DNA of 64,000 bases from Codonopsis lanceolata. Taxonomy: Eukaryota; Streptophyta; Magnoliopsida; Asterales; Campanulaceae. The number at the start of each line of letters is the position of its first letter. Position 1 is the first letter of the stretch. Under the pieces are notes generated by a model. The model did not search any database and was not told the DNA's origin. It saw nothing but the letters and a program-made list of their open reading frames with translations. Below are positions 1 to 13,346 of this stretch, piece after piece. The stretch is taken from contig CM028383.1 in assembly GCA_013146195.2 (NCBI GenBank), forward strand, positions 16,019,642-16,083,641. The letters run 5' to 3'. Made by a program: the position numbers and the translations under genes.

Positions 1-632
1 TTTTGACTTCTCTCTGTACACAAACTGACACACCATGAAACAGACACACACATAACCAAGTTTGTCTTATATATCTCTACTAGCTACTCTCACACACACG
101 ATAAAACATAAACACGCACACACACACACACACACACACTTAACCGAAAATACACACACTATCTTTAACCCCCACCTAATCCATAATTAAAAGGACCCAG
201 ATGAATGTCGACTGCCATGGAGCTTTTGAGTTTTCCAATTTGACGTGTATGGTTGATGAAAAAACAAAATTATTATTATTACTGATCAAAACACCCAGCA
301 ATGTGGTAAAGGATTAGTAGAGATGGGAGATAGACGAGTGTGCGTGAAGTATCACAACTCAATTTTTTTTAAAAATGAACCACGATTCAAATAATGATGT
401 ATCGCGATTCAAAAAATGAAAATGAAATGATATAGAAAGACGGGATAAAGAAACCGAAAAAGACCACAGATAAATGGAAATGAAGAAAAAAAGGTTGGTA
501 GCCTAGCATAGTCTCTACATCTCTATGCTGCAGATCAGTGGGTTGAAAGATTACCAGAATTGGAAGGGTTCCCAAGGGCTTCTTCCCTCATTGGCGAATG
601 CTATGGATTTTATCATAGTCCATTCATAGGGC
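1..632. other. Intergenic, no gene recognised
   Basis: I see no gene here. It holds a CA-rich microsatellite at about 112-139, short A/T runs and low-complexity DNA. Short open frames in it have no recognisable motif. Confidence 0.6.
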
Positions 633-932
633 ATGGCTCGGAATGCAGAAAAAGGGATAGCAGGCAGAGTGTTAGAAAGCTTGGTTGCCAGCATGCGAAG
701 AATTGTGTTCCGTGTCATATCTGTGTGGCCAATCCCATAACACATGACATTCATCATGGATGGAAACCGTAGGTTCGCCAAGAAATGGAAACTCGAGGAA
801 GGGGATGTGCATAAAGCTGGATTTCGGGCAATGATGTTCTTGCTCAAGTACTACTATGAAATTTACGGAGCTGTTGAAGGAGACGATAACATTTTCGAAA
901 CAATATTTCGAAAGGTGGTCTTTGGTGGTTGA
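633..932 (+). pseudogene. cis-prenyltransferase (dehydrodolichyl diphosphate synthase-like) fragment
   Basis: From ATG 633 the frame reads MARNAEKGIAGRVLESLV, then FRVISVWPIP, a TAA stop at 738-740, and in the same frame HMTFIMDGNRRFAKKWKL and HKAGF. This matches the N-terminal part of plant cis-prenyltransferases, including conserved region I (FIMDGNRRFA) with its catalytic Asp. The stop lies where the family usually has Asn or Thr before His/Ile. Similarity fades after LLKYYYEIYG at about 870, and the frame ends at 932, so nearly all of the ~250-300-aa enzyme is missing. An intact family member would elongate isoprenoid chains for dolichol at the ER. The lesions point to a truncated pseudogene. 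A first exon using a downstream ATG is less likely because no further conserved regions follow. Confidence 0.75.
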
Positions 933-1059
933 AAAAAAAAGATGGACTTTTGAAGTTATAAACTTTGGAAAAGTGATTGGTCAAAATTTAAATTTCAAAA
1001 GATGGACCGGCCCGAATTTCACCGTAATCCCGTAAACGAACTCAGCACTCCCACTCTTA

Positions 1060-1341
1060 AGCCCAAAACACAATACCCCTAGCCCATATAAATTCATTCT
1101 CCTTTAGTCTCTAAAATTTCAAACTCACGCTTCCCCTCTCTCACTCTCTTTCTCTCTCTCCTTCTCCGTTACTGCGTTTGAATTTGATCTAAGGTACCCT
1201 CTCTTTGATTCCATCTCTTCGTATTTTTCAGTTTTCAGTTTTCAGTTTATTCTATCAAAATTATTTGCATAATTATTTGAGTCAATTATCACTTAAAATC
1301 CTAGGTTTAAGCTACATTGATTAAATCTCTCATAAACCCTA
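1060..1341 (+). promoter_or_regulatory. Putative promoter/5' UTR of CAS with site II-like and telo-box motifs
   Basis: Two AGCCCA motifs (site II core TGGGCT on the other strand) lie at 1060-1065 and 1081-1086. The second runs into TATAAAT at about 1087. A CT-rich leader follows at 1130-1175. A telo-box, AAACCCTA, lies at 1334-1341 just before the ATG. Site II plus telo-box is a known pairing in plant housekeeping and proliferation-linked promoters. A 5' UTR intron is possible (donor-like AAG/GTACCC at 1193/1194, acceptor-like CTAGCAG near 1345) but is inference only. Confidence 0.45.
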
Positions 1342-1347
1342 GCAGCA

Positions 1348-4254
1348 ATGGAGTGGAATCACCAAACCTTGCAATTTCTTTCCCAATCTTTCCTCGACAC
1401 TCTCTCTCCTCTCCCCGAACCCCGTCGCCGTGCCGAGAAAAACCTCTCTGACGCCGCAGATTCCCCTAACTACGGTCTGGCCGTACTTCGCCTCGTCGCC
1501 GAGCCATCCGTTGATGAGCAGATCCGCCAGGCTGCCGCTGTTAACTTTAAAAACCATCTCAAAGCCCGCTGGGGACCGCAATCGGCTTCCACCCCCATTC
1601 CCGACACTGAGAAGGAACAAATCAAGGCCTTAATTGTGCCTCTCATGCTCTCGGCCTCTCCCAGGATTCAATCGCAGCTTAGTGAAGCCTTAGCTATTAT
1701 TGGTAACCATGATTTTCCAAAATCGTGGCCGGCTTTGCTTCCTGAGCTGAAATCTAGTCTGGAAAAAGCTGTTGATGGGTCGGATTATGCTTCTGTGAAT
1801 GGGATTTTGGCGACTCTTAATTCGTTGTTTAAGAAGTTTAGGTATCAGTATAAGACAAATGAGTTGCTTACTGATTTGAAGTATTGTTTGGATAATTTTG
1901 CTGCGCCTTTGTTGAGTGTTTTTGAAAAGATTGCGGTGTTGATAAATAGTATGGGAAATGGACCTGCTGCAACTCTCCGGCAGCTTGTTGAGGCCCAAAG
2001 GCTGTGTTGTCGGATATTCTATTCTTTGAATTTTCAGGATTTACCTGAGTTTTTTGAGGATACGATGGATAGGTGGATGGCTGAGTTTAAAAATTATCTT
2101 ACTGTTAAGTACCCGGCTCTTGAAGATGGTGGTGGGGATGGGCTTGCTCTTGTAGATGAGCTGCGAGCAGCAGTTTGTGAAAATATAGGCCTTTATATGG
2201 AGAAGGAGGAGGAATTGTTTCAAAAGTACTTGAGTGGATTTGTTCAAGCTGTGTGGAGTCTCCTTGTGGTTGCGTCTGCTTCTCCTAGTCGTGAGCGCCT
2301 CACTGTAACAGCTATTAAGTTCTTAACCACAGTCAGCATCAGTGTTCACCATACTCTGTTTGCGGGTGATGAAATCTTACTACAGATTTGTCAGAGCATT
2401 GTTATCCCAAATGTGATGCTAAGGGATGAGGATGAAGAATTATTTGAAATGAATTTTGTTGAGTTCATAAGAAGGGACATGGAAGGGAGCGATCTTGACA
2501 CAAGGAGGAGGATTGCTTGTGAACTCCTTAAGGGAATTGGTGCAAACTACAGGGAGAAAGTTACTCAAATTGTTTCCAGCCAGATACAGCGGTGTTTGGC
2601 TGTGTTTGCTGAAAACCCAACAGCAAACTGGAAATATGAGGATTGTGCCATTTATTTGGTTGTTTCCCTTGCCACAAAAAAGGCAGGTGGTACTTCAGTC
2701 TCAACCGATCTTGTGGATGTTGAGAGCTTTTTCAGAACAGTTATCGTGCCAGAGTTACAAAGTCAGGACATTAATGGGTTCCCAATGTTGAAGGCAGGTG
2801 CATTAAAGTTCTTTACTATGTTCAGGAATCAAATTTCTAAACCAGTTGCACTGGCTCTGATTCCTGATGTGATCCGTTTTCTTGGTTCTGAATCAAACGT
2901 TGTTCATTCCTATGCCGGTAGCTGTATTGAGAAACTCTTGTTGGTCAAAGATGATGGTCCACGGGCAAGATATACATCAGCAGACCTTGGTCCAGTTCTA
3001 CTTTTGTTGATGACCAACCTATTTGGTGCTTTGCAGAAGCCAGAGTCTGAGGAGAATCAATACATAATGAAGTGTATCATGCGGGTTCTTGGAGTTGCAG
3101 ATATTTCTCCTGAGGTAGCTTCACCTTGCATCACTGGGCTGACTACTGTTCTTAATAGAGTGTGTGAAAACCCAAAAAATCCCATCTTCAACCACTATTT
3201 GTTTGAGTCGGTGGCTGTTCTTGTTCGACGAGCCTGTGAGAAGCATCCTTCTCTTGTGCCGGCCTTTGAAGCTAGCCTGTTTCCTAGCCTTCAGACGATC
3301 TTGGCCAAAGACGTGTCAGAGTTCTTCCCTTATGCATTCCAGCTGTTGGCCCAACTAGTGGACTTGAATAGACCACCCATTCCTTCTCATTACATGCAGA
3401 TATTTGATCTTCTTTTGTTGCCAGAGTCGTGGAAAAAATCTGCAAACGTCCCTGCCCTTGTGCGATTACTCCAATCTTTTCTTCAGAAGGCACCCCATGA
3501 GCTTAATCGAGAAGGAAGGTTAACCCATGTGCTTGGGATATTCAACAGGCTTGTTACATCTCCTAGCACAGATGAGCAGGGTTTTTATGTGCTTAACACA
3601 ATCATTGAGAACCTTGGATATGAAGTACTTGCGGAGTACTTGTGCCACATCTGGGCTACACTATTTACGCGTCTCCAGAATAACAGAACTGTAAAGTTTG
3701 TGAAGTCCCTTGTGGTATTTATGTCCCTCTTTCTGGTAAAGCATGGCCCACAAAAGCTTGTGGATTCAGTGAATGCTGTCCAACAAAATATATTTCCTGC
3801 GATATTGGAGCAGTTTTGGATTCCTCATGTCAAGCTTATTACTGGTTCGATTGAGACAAAGTTGACTTCAGTTGCTTCAACTAGACTTATCTGTGAATCT
3901 CCATTGCTGTTGGATCCTGCAGCAAGTATACTCTGGGGTAAGATGCTGGATAGCATTGTCACCCTTCTATCACGGTCAGAGCAGGATAGAGTTGAGGAGG
4001 AGCCAGAAGTTCCAGATTTTGGGGAGACGGTTGGTTATAGTGCCACCTTTGTTCATCTGTATAATGCTGGTAAAAAGGAAGATGATCCGCTGAAGGAAAT
4101 TAGGGATCCAAAACAATTTTTGGTGACTACACTGGCAAATCTTTCTGCTCGTTCCCCTGGGAGGTTTCCCCAAGTTATCAATGAACATCTTGATCCTGCT
4201 AATCAAGCGGCACTGCTCCAAATTTGCAGCTTGTACGGCGCCTCTATAGTATGA
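1348..4254 (+). CDS. CAS: Exportin-2 (CAS/CSE1 importin-alpha re-exporter)
   Basis: This is an uninterrupted 968-codon frame, full length for the family (about 960-970 aa). It encodes a HEAT-repeat karyopherin that, with RanGTP, returns importin-alpha from nucleus to cytoplasm. The N-terminus (MEWNHQTLQFLSQSFLDTL, then RRRAEKNL and VNFKNHLKARW) is the importin-beta N-terminal region, about residues 24-100. The Cse1 central region follows (about 150-510; e.g. LPEFFEDTMDRWMAEF and DLDTRRRIACELLKG), then the CAS/CSE1 C-terminal region (about 515-955; e.g. NPIFNHYLFESVAVLVRR and FPAILEQFWIPH). The ATG is the first in frame, follows AGCAGCA and precedes G, a good plant context. The plant orthologue is known to be intronless, as here. 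No frameshift or missing block is visible. Confidence 0.97.
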   Translation: MEWNHQTLQFLSQSFLDTLSPLPEPRRRAEKNLSDAADSPNYGLAVLRLVAEPSVDEQIRQAAAVNFKNHLKARWGPQSASTPIPDTEKEQIKALIVPLMLSASPRIQSQLSEALAIIGNHDFPKSWPALLPELKSSLEKAVDGSDYASVNGILATLNSLFKKFRYQYKTNELLTDLKYCLDNFAAPLLSVFEKIAVLINSMGNGPAATLRQLVEAQRLCCRIFYSLNFQDLPEFFEDTMDRWMAEFKNYLTVKYPALEDGGGDGLALVDELRAAVCENIGLYMEKEEELFQKYLSGFVQAVWSLLVVASASPSRERLTVTAIKFLTTVSISVHHTLFAGDEILLQICQSIVIPNVMLRDEDEELFEMNFVEFIRRDMEGSDLDTRRRIACELLKGIGANYREKVTQIVSSQIQRCLAVFAENPTANWKYEDCAIYLVVSLATKKAGGTSVSTDLVDVESFFRTVIVPELQSQDINGFPMLKAGALKFFTMFRNQISKPVALALIPDVIRFLGSESNVVHSYAGSCIEKLLLVKDDGPRARYTSADLGPVLLLLMTNLFGALQKPESEENQYIMKCIMRVLGVADISPEVASPCITGLTTVLNRVCENPKNPIFNHYLFESVAVLVRRACEKHPSLVPAFEASLFPSLQTILAKDVSEFFPYAFQLLAQLVDLNRPPIPSHYMQIFDLLLLPESWKKSANVPALVRLLQSFLQKAPHELNREGRLTHVLGIFNRLVTSPSTDEQGFYVLNTIIENLGYEVLAEYLCHIWATLFTRLQNNRTVKFVKSLVVFMSLFLVKHGPQKLVDSVNAVQQNIFPAILEQFWIPHVKLITGSIETKLTSVASTRLICESPLLLDPAASILWGKMLDSIVTLLSRSEQDRVEEEPEVPDFGETVGYSATFVHLYNAGKKEDDPLKEIRDPKQFLVTTLANLSARSPGRFPQVINEHLDPANQAALLQICSLYGASIV

Positions 4255-7268
<3,014 letters not shown>

Positions 7269-7423
7269 GAATCCCTTCGTTTCAATTTTTTTTCATCTAT
7301 TCAAAAATGATTATCCTGTTTAAAAGTTTTCTTTTTAGCATATTACTTTTATTATTTTATACTTGCTTAAATTTTGGGTCACATATTCTTGGGTTTTAAA
7401 GGAAATCATACATTATTTTAATA

Positions 7424-7723
7424 CTTCTTTCGCTTGAGAGTTTTTTTTTTGTTTTAAAATAGATGATACTTTTTAATTTTTAAGGAATTTTTTTTTAAAA
7501 TTTTACCCATATTTATTGATTCCGTAACTCGTGTTTAGCTCTTTGGGTAAAAATATCAAGACACCTCATTAATATTTGGATATAGTCAGTTTAGTCTTTA
7601 CAATATGTTTCCTTGATCCGTGTGAAAAATTCTAAAATGTCATATATTTTGGGATTGATTCAATTGTTTTTTTTAAATCCGTATACCTGGTCGAATATGA
7701 AAATAGTTTTGGGACGGAGGGAA
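7424..7723. mobile_element. Degenerate Stowaway-like MITE
   Basis: The right end reads GGGACGGAGGGAA followed by TA, the Stowaway terminal signature. The left end (TA then CTTCTTTCGCTTGAGAG) is a poor match. The length of ~300 bp and AT richness fit. The left boundary is uncertain. Confidence 0.4.
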
Positions 7724-7761
7724 TAATACATAGTACCGAAGTAGTACAAAAGAAATTAGTA

Positions 7762-8139
7762 CTCCCTCCGGACCTATTTATAAGTAAAAAATATCAAATT
7801 TTGGTGGATTTAAATATAATAATTAATCACAATATTAAACTCTACTCACAATTTTCAAAAAGTTTGGTACCAAAAATGCTCCTTGTTAATTCTTTTGTTT
7901 TTCAAGATGTGTGCATATTTCCTATACACAAAGAACCACTAATTATAAAAGGAGTTATAATGAATTGATGACAATGAGTTAATGTTGCATTAATTATCAT
8001 CAGTATTTGAGTGAGATACTTAAGGATATTTTAGTAAATATATTTTTGTTTTATATAAAATCAAGATAATTTAATTAATTTAACTTACTTTTTTAATCTG
8101 TATAAAATTGGTTAGTTTTGCTTATATATAGGTCCGGAG
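7762..8139. mobile_element. TIR MITE, CTCCCTCCGGACC type
   Basis: The left terminus CTCCCTCCGGACCTATTTAT is mirrored at the right by TATATATAGGTCCGGAG, and TA flanks both sides. The right inverted repeat lacks the outermost four bases. The interior is AT-rich and non-coding. Length ~380 bp; tourist/stowaway-like, exact superfamily unsure. Confidence 0.65.
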
Positions 8140-8734
8140 TAGTATGTGTTTTATGTTTTTGATTTGAAAAAAATATTCATCAGGTTTCAATTGAGAAACA
8201 ATCAGTTTAATTAAAAAAACCAAAACAGAATTTTTTAAGAAGGGAAATGGGTAAAGTGATTGGAGTTTGGGTCTGTCCAGTTTGATTGTATAAAGCTTGT
8301 TGAATTGTGAAATAATGAAACAATCTGGAACAAACTTTAAAACGTGTCAGGTAAGGCTCGACTCTTAAAATTCACAAGCGCAATAATTTTACTAAAATAT
8401 CTAGTTATTCATGCTTGTTTCAAATTACGAGGAGAAAATCAAGTCAAAACCTAAATATTTCTCTAATTTACTTAATTTATCAAACAAATTTAATCTTTAA
8501 AATATTCACCTTCCAAGCATTACCCTTTGTTTAGATATGATTTTAGTAGGTTGTACATACACTTTTTAACCTAGAGTATTCAAAAATATCTGTGTTACGG
8601 ATATGATCGGATATGATAGGTTGAAGGAGTGTTCGTGTAACTTATTTCAGCCATTAAAAAAAAATTATAGATGTGTTCACTTTTGAAAGTTTTCAATCGT
8701 TTTACATCCTGATATTTTTTAGAAATTGGAAAAG

Positions 8735-8850
8735 ACAATTTATGCATCACACTGTATTATTTGTGCATTTTGATGTATGAAAGTGTCATATTTTTGTATT
8801 TTTGCATTACGATGCATGATTTTGTCATTTGTGCATCACGAATGGATGGC
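8735..8850. repeat. GCATnnnGATGCA-type dispersed repeat
   Basis: This stretch repeats variants of GCATCACACTG, GCATTTTGATG, GCATTACGATGCA and GCATCACGAATG about every 25-30 bp. The same motif class recurs at 26.0 kb and across 53-58 kb. Confidence 0.45.
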
Positions 8851-8958
8851 ATGTCTTTCTCCAATTTGATTTTTTTAAAGATTTAAAGCATTTAAAAATT
8901 GTTCAGAGAAGTCCGTCTCAAATGATTAACCATGGTTGAGGGCCCCTTTAATCTAATA

Positions 8959-9214
8959 CTCCTCCGTCCCTAAATTATCGTCCTCCTTTCCTTTTTCGTT
9001 CGTCCCAAAATAATTGTTCAGTTTGAAACTTACCTTTTTAAAACATCGCTTTTACCACTTTATCTTTATTTTTTCACTTTACTTTAATTATGAACCACAT
9101 ACACATGTGTTTTAAATTAAACTACATATTAAACCAATATAAATAATCAAGTCAATTGTTTTTTCTTAAACTGTGAGTCGGTCAACTAGGACCATTATTT
9201 AGGGACGGAGGGAG
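8959..9214. mobile_element. Stowaway MITE, copy 1
   Basis: Termini CTCCTCCGTCCCTAAAT and ATTTAGGGACGGAGGGAG are inverted repeats, flanked by TA duplications at 8957-8958 and 9215-9216. Both features define Tc1/mariner-type Stowaway MITEs. Related copies lie at 17074-17321 (opposite orientation), 23546-23799 and 63447-63627. Confidence 0.9.
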
Positions 9215-9216
9215 TA

Positions 9217-10332
9217 ACACATCCATAAAATAAATATCTTTCTGTTTTCACAAATTGGTTAAATTCATTCTTGCATCATGCTAATGACATGCAAACGCAA
9301 AACTCTCTCCCTATCACTCACACACACACACACACCTGTTTGCCTTCAATCATCAATCTTGAGTCAAGTGGCAGGTTTGGTCTCCAACTGCTACAACAAT
9401 ATAAATCCCTTGAAGTTTTACTTATTACTACTTCCATTAATAGGCACATAAGTAAGTTTTCACGGTAATATTTTTGACAGTTTACACCCCATGGTGATAA
9501 TTTGTTTAAAGAAAATAAAACAAATTAAACCCTGAAGTTCAATTTTTTGCCTAATGAGTCCATTTGATAGTAACTATCCAAAATATCTCCAATTATATAC
9601 TTTTAGGTCTAGTTGAACAATGTAGATAGAATCAAGGATAGGTGTTCTATTTCTAGTTTTCTCACCCACTCAACTTTTGTTCTTCACGTAGAAACTTATG
9701 GAGACTTATGCCGAAACGTTCACACATATGCTTTTCTTTGGGGAGTTCAGGCTCTCAGCTCATTGATGCTTCTTATCACAAGGCTCGACTATTGGACATA
9801 AAGGCACATTACTATTGATTACCTATACACTCTTTATATTAGATGTTCATGGTTGTAGACTTGTAGGTTACATGAATGAAAATATATTCTTACAAGAGTA
9901 ATATACATAAGATGGTGGGGGTAAAGTGAAATAGAGGGAAGGAACAAGCCTACTTGGTTGGTAGGGTTGGGTTTTACCAAATTTTACCAACCTTACGCCT
10001 ACTGGTTCCGATGGTTGTTGGAAATTGGTTTTCCAAATAATTGGTTTTACCAATATTTGATCAAGTTTTCAAGCATGTTTCATTTATTAAAAATAAAAAT
10101 AAGTTATAAAAATGAAATCTACATTTCGAGTAGATTAAGTTGATATATTTATTATCTCAAAACTAATTTTGGGTGAATGAGATATTAATACTCAAAGTGG
10201 GCAACTTAGCTTTGTTAATTGAAGAGTAAAGTGGGTATGAAAAGCCATATCTCACATTGACAAAATAAATAGCTTTAAGACACTTTATTAATAGGCCCAC
10301 CTTGGGAAGGAGTATCAAGTGTTCCACAAGGC
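9217..10332. other. Intergenic, no gene recognised
   Basis: It contains a short CA repeat near 9318-9335 and no coding signature. Overlapping short frames on both strands at about 9870-10140 arise from a GGTTGG/CCAACC-rich foldback and carry no known motif. Confidence 0.5.
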
Positions 10333-10752
10333 GCAACCAAGTGGTGTCAAACGCGTGAGTTAGCTTTGGCTAACCCAAATTGACGCTCAAGGATCTAAGT
10401 CTGAGCGTGCATGTCGCATTGGGCACTTTAGAGGCGTACTTTGCACATCGCTAGGAGTATTTCATTTTGTCAAGCTCACAAAGCTTGGTGGGTTCAATTA
10501 GTCGGGGCGGTTAAGGCATCCTTGGCGGTTCATCCGAATGGTGCAACCAAGTGGTGTCACACGCGTGAGTTAACTTCGGCTAACCCAAACCGACGCTCGA
10601 GGATCTGAGCCCGAGCGTGCAGGTCGCATTGGGCACTTTAGAGGCATACTTTGCACGTCGCTAGGAGTATTTCATTTTGTCAAGCTCACGAAGCTTGGTG
10701 GGTTCAACTAGCTGGGGCGATTAAGGCAGCCTTGACGGTTCACCCGAAAGGG
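10333..10752. repeat. Tandem dimer of a 210-bp unit
   Basis: The unit starting GCAACCAAGTGGTGTCA at 10333 recurs at 10543 with only scattered substitutions through to about 10752. Shared landmarks are CGCGTGAGTTA, CGCATTGGGCACTTTAGAGG and GCTAGGAGTATTTCATTTTG. It is GC-richer than its surroundings. A retrotransposon LTR/UTR or satellite origin is possible. Confidence 0.85.
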
Positions 10753-11559
10753 TGCTGGAGGGCGCGGTGAATGGGCATGTCCAGGTTATTCGAGCATGTT
10801 GCTGTTCGGCTAGCAGCACAGTGTCTTCTTGATCAGACATGGGCGATTATGGTTGTACAGATTTAGTGGGTTTGGCAATTGCTATGCAACCACTGAATCT
10901 AGAGTTGCAACGATTGACCAAGAGACACCCTAACTCTTCATTAACTATGTATAGACCCTCATGGTTTGGCAATCGGTTACACCAAAAATAATTGTATCCA
11001 TAATCGTTAGACTGACAGAAAATAGTATCATATTGTTGTATAAATCCAATCGAGTCTTGGAAGTTCTAAACACCGATCCAGTTCGTCGAGAATTCGAGTA
11101 TCAAAGTGCTGCCTACTCAGATTGAAAATTTGTTGCATCTTAGAGACGATTGTCGAAGAACCATGAGCACAGTACATGACAATTTCGTCTTGCGGAGATC
11201 GTGTCCAACACGAGCCTTGACTTTAAGTTGTTGTTTTAATTAATTATTATTATTATAATTAGATTTCTCTTCATCCCCTTCTTCTATTTAAAATACTTTC
11301 ATTTGCTATTCTGGGAAAACCTACAAAAAATTTAACGACAATGGCTTGCAAATTGCAATCTCATAATAGTCGAGATAATTGCCATAGATGGAGTCATGTT
11401 CGACGATGAAACGCATCGTGTCTTTTAATTGACCCTTGTTATTTTGTTAAAATAAAAAATTACTACGACTAATTAATTTGTAAAAGTATTAAATAGCTAG
11501 AGTATTTTTCAAAATTTTAAGACAATCTGCCCCTTCCATATTGAAAGGATTTTGGAGAC
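10753..11559. other. Intergenic, probable TE-derived DNA
   Basis: The GC-richer tract continues from the 210-bp dimer to about 11220 with no coding frame, then returns to AT-rich DNA. I cannot assign it to a family. Confidence 0.4.
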
Positions 11560-11742
11560 TGTATTATTCAACGTAAGTTATAGGACTTATATAATACACG
11601 GAAAGAACATGAGTTGAAATACAACATGAACTCCTTACATGGCCTAGCTGTGAATAGGAGATAACACTAGAGTTTGACAGTGAGTGAAATACATTAAGAT
11701 GAAGAGAATGAGTTCGGATGAGACTTTGTGATATCTGTAACA
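11560..11742 (-). repeat. 3' LTR of the copia element
   Basis: It is a direct repeat of 15868-16041 with few substitutions (shared GGACTTATATAATACAC and ATGGCCTAGCTGTGAATAGG). On the minus strand it begins TGTTACAGATATC right after the polypurine tract. The distal end has diverged from the other LTR. Confidence 0.85.
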
Positions 11743-12335
11743 TGCCCCCGCAAGATGGACATTCTATTACAGAGGCCAATGTTGGAAAGCAATAGCTCAA
11801 AATGGAGACGAGACAGTGGTTTCGTAAGGAAATCAACAAGTTGATCACCAATCGAGACATGAGTAGCACGAAGCTTCCCTTGTTGAACTTGTTCACGAAT
11901 AAAATGATAGTCAAGAGCGAGATGTTTCATGCGTGAATGAAACATTGGATTTGAACTAAGATAAGTAGCACCTAGATTATCGCAGTAAACAATTGGTGTA
12001 GGGAGATGCTGAATACCAAGTTCACTAAGTAGATTTTCAACCCACATGAGTTCGGCAGTGGTGGATGCTACAGGCTTGTACTCAGCCTCCGTTGATAAGC
12101 GAGCAATGGATTTTTGTTTCTTAGAGCTCCATGTGATGGGAGTTCGACCAAGGAAGACTATATGACCCATGGTAGACCCGTAGTCATCCTTGTTACCGGC
12201 CCAATCAGAGTCAGAGAAAGCATGAAGTGTGATGGAAGAATCATTGAAGATGGTGAATCCTTTGTCGAGAGTACCACCTAAATAGCGAAAGAGCCGTTTT
12301 AAAGCCTTCCAATGTGCACTTCGAGGTAGATGCAT
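11694..12335 (-). pseudogene. Copia RNase H and C-terminal pol fragment
   Basis: A 213-codon frame shows the copia RNase H block: ALKRLFRYLGGTLDKG, HAFSDSDWAGN (catalytic Asp), STEAEYKPVA (Glu), YCDNLGATYLSSNP and KHLALDYHFIREQV. It ends with DQLVDFLTKPL, typical of the polyprotein C-terminus. It is separated from the reverse transcriptase frame by a disruption at about 12336-12392. Confidence 0.9.
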
Positions 12336-12392
12336 GAATTGAGATAGCTTATTGGCAACAAAGGCAACATTCGTCCTTGTAAGTGTTAGGTA

Positions 12393-13346
12393 CTATAGAG
12401 CTTCAACAACCATGCGATAATCTGTCGGGTTGTCAAGTAAATGGTCTGAAGTGAGAGATAAGCCATGATCAAGCCACATCGGAGTGGAAACAGGTTTAGC
12501 ATTGAGCATGTGCAAGCGGGCTAGTAACTCTGTGATGAACCTCCATTGACTGAGAAGGAGTCCATGAGATGTGGGGGTGACTTCAACTCCCAAGAAATAA
12601 GAAAGAGCTCCGAGATCTTTTAATGAGAACCTGGTAGCTAAACTTGTAATGAAGTCATCAAGATTAGTTGCATGAGGTCCAGTGACAATAATATCATCCA
12701 CATAAACAATTAAATAAATAGGAGAAACTAAATGATGTAGGATGAATAAGGAGGCATATGCAATTGATCGTCGGAAACCCAAACCGAGAATAAATGTGGT
12801 CAACTCGGTGTGCCATGTGCGAGGTGCTTGTTTAAGGCCATAAAATTGTTTTCCTCAATTTACAAACCTGTGTAGACAAATTAATATCCACAAATCCTGG
12901 GGGTTGTGACATGTAAACATCTTCTTGCAGTGTACCTTGAAGAAAAACATTATTAATGTCCAATTGTCGAAGAGACCATTTGTTTGTGACCACAAGGCTG
13001 AGAAGAGTACGAATGGTAGCCGGTTTGACAACCGGGCTGAAGGTTTCTGTATAATCAATCCCAGGGCGCTGTTGAAAACCTTTGGCAATAAGTCGAGGAC
13101 GATAACGATCGATAGTCCCATTGGGTTTATGTTTGATATGAAACAACCATTTGCACTTGACAAGATTGTTGGTATGGTCGGGAGGCACCAAGGTCCATGT
13201 ACCAAGAGTATGTAGAGCCTAAATTTCATGTTCCATGGCTTTTCTTCACAAAAGGTCTTTAAGGGCTTGAAAAAGAGTAGTGGGTTCAATTGGCTTTGGC
13301 AATGTTGTAGTGTTATGGGAATATTTGGGGTTGGGTTTGTGGACAT
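12393..13346 (-). pseudogene. Copia reverse transcriptase, frameshifted
   Basis: Pieces in different frames make up one RT domain. Residues KCKWLFHIKHKPNGTIDRY, RLIAKGFQQRPGIDYTETF and LDINNVFLQGTLQEDVYM come from 12832-13191. The catalytic YVDD box (LIVYVDDIIVTG) lies at about 12693-12704 in the 12393-12803 frame. Breaks near 12804-12855 and 13190-13250 abolish a continuous product. Confidence 0.9.

Noticed and set aside
551..847. Minus-strand 98-codon frame over the cis-prenyltransferase fragment
   Set aside because: It is a shadow; the plus strand carries the recognisable conserved motif.
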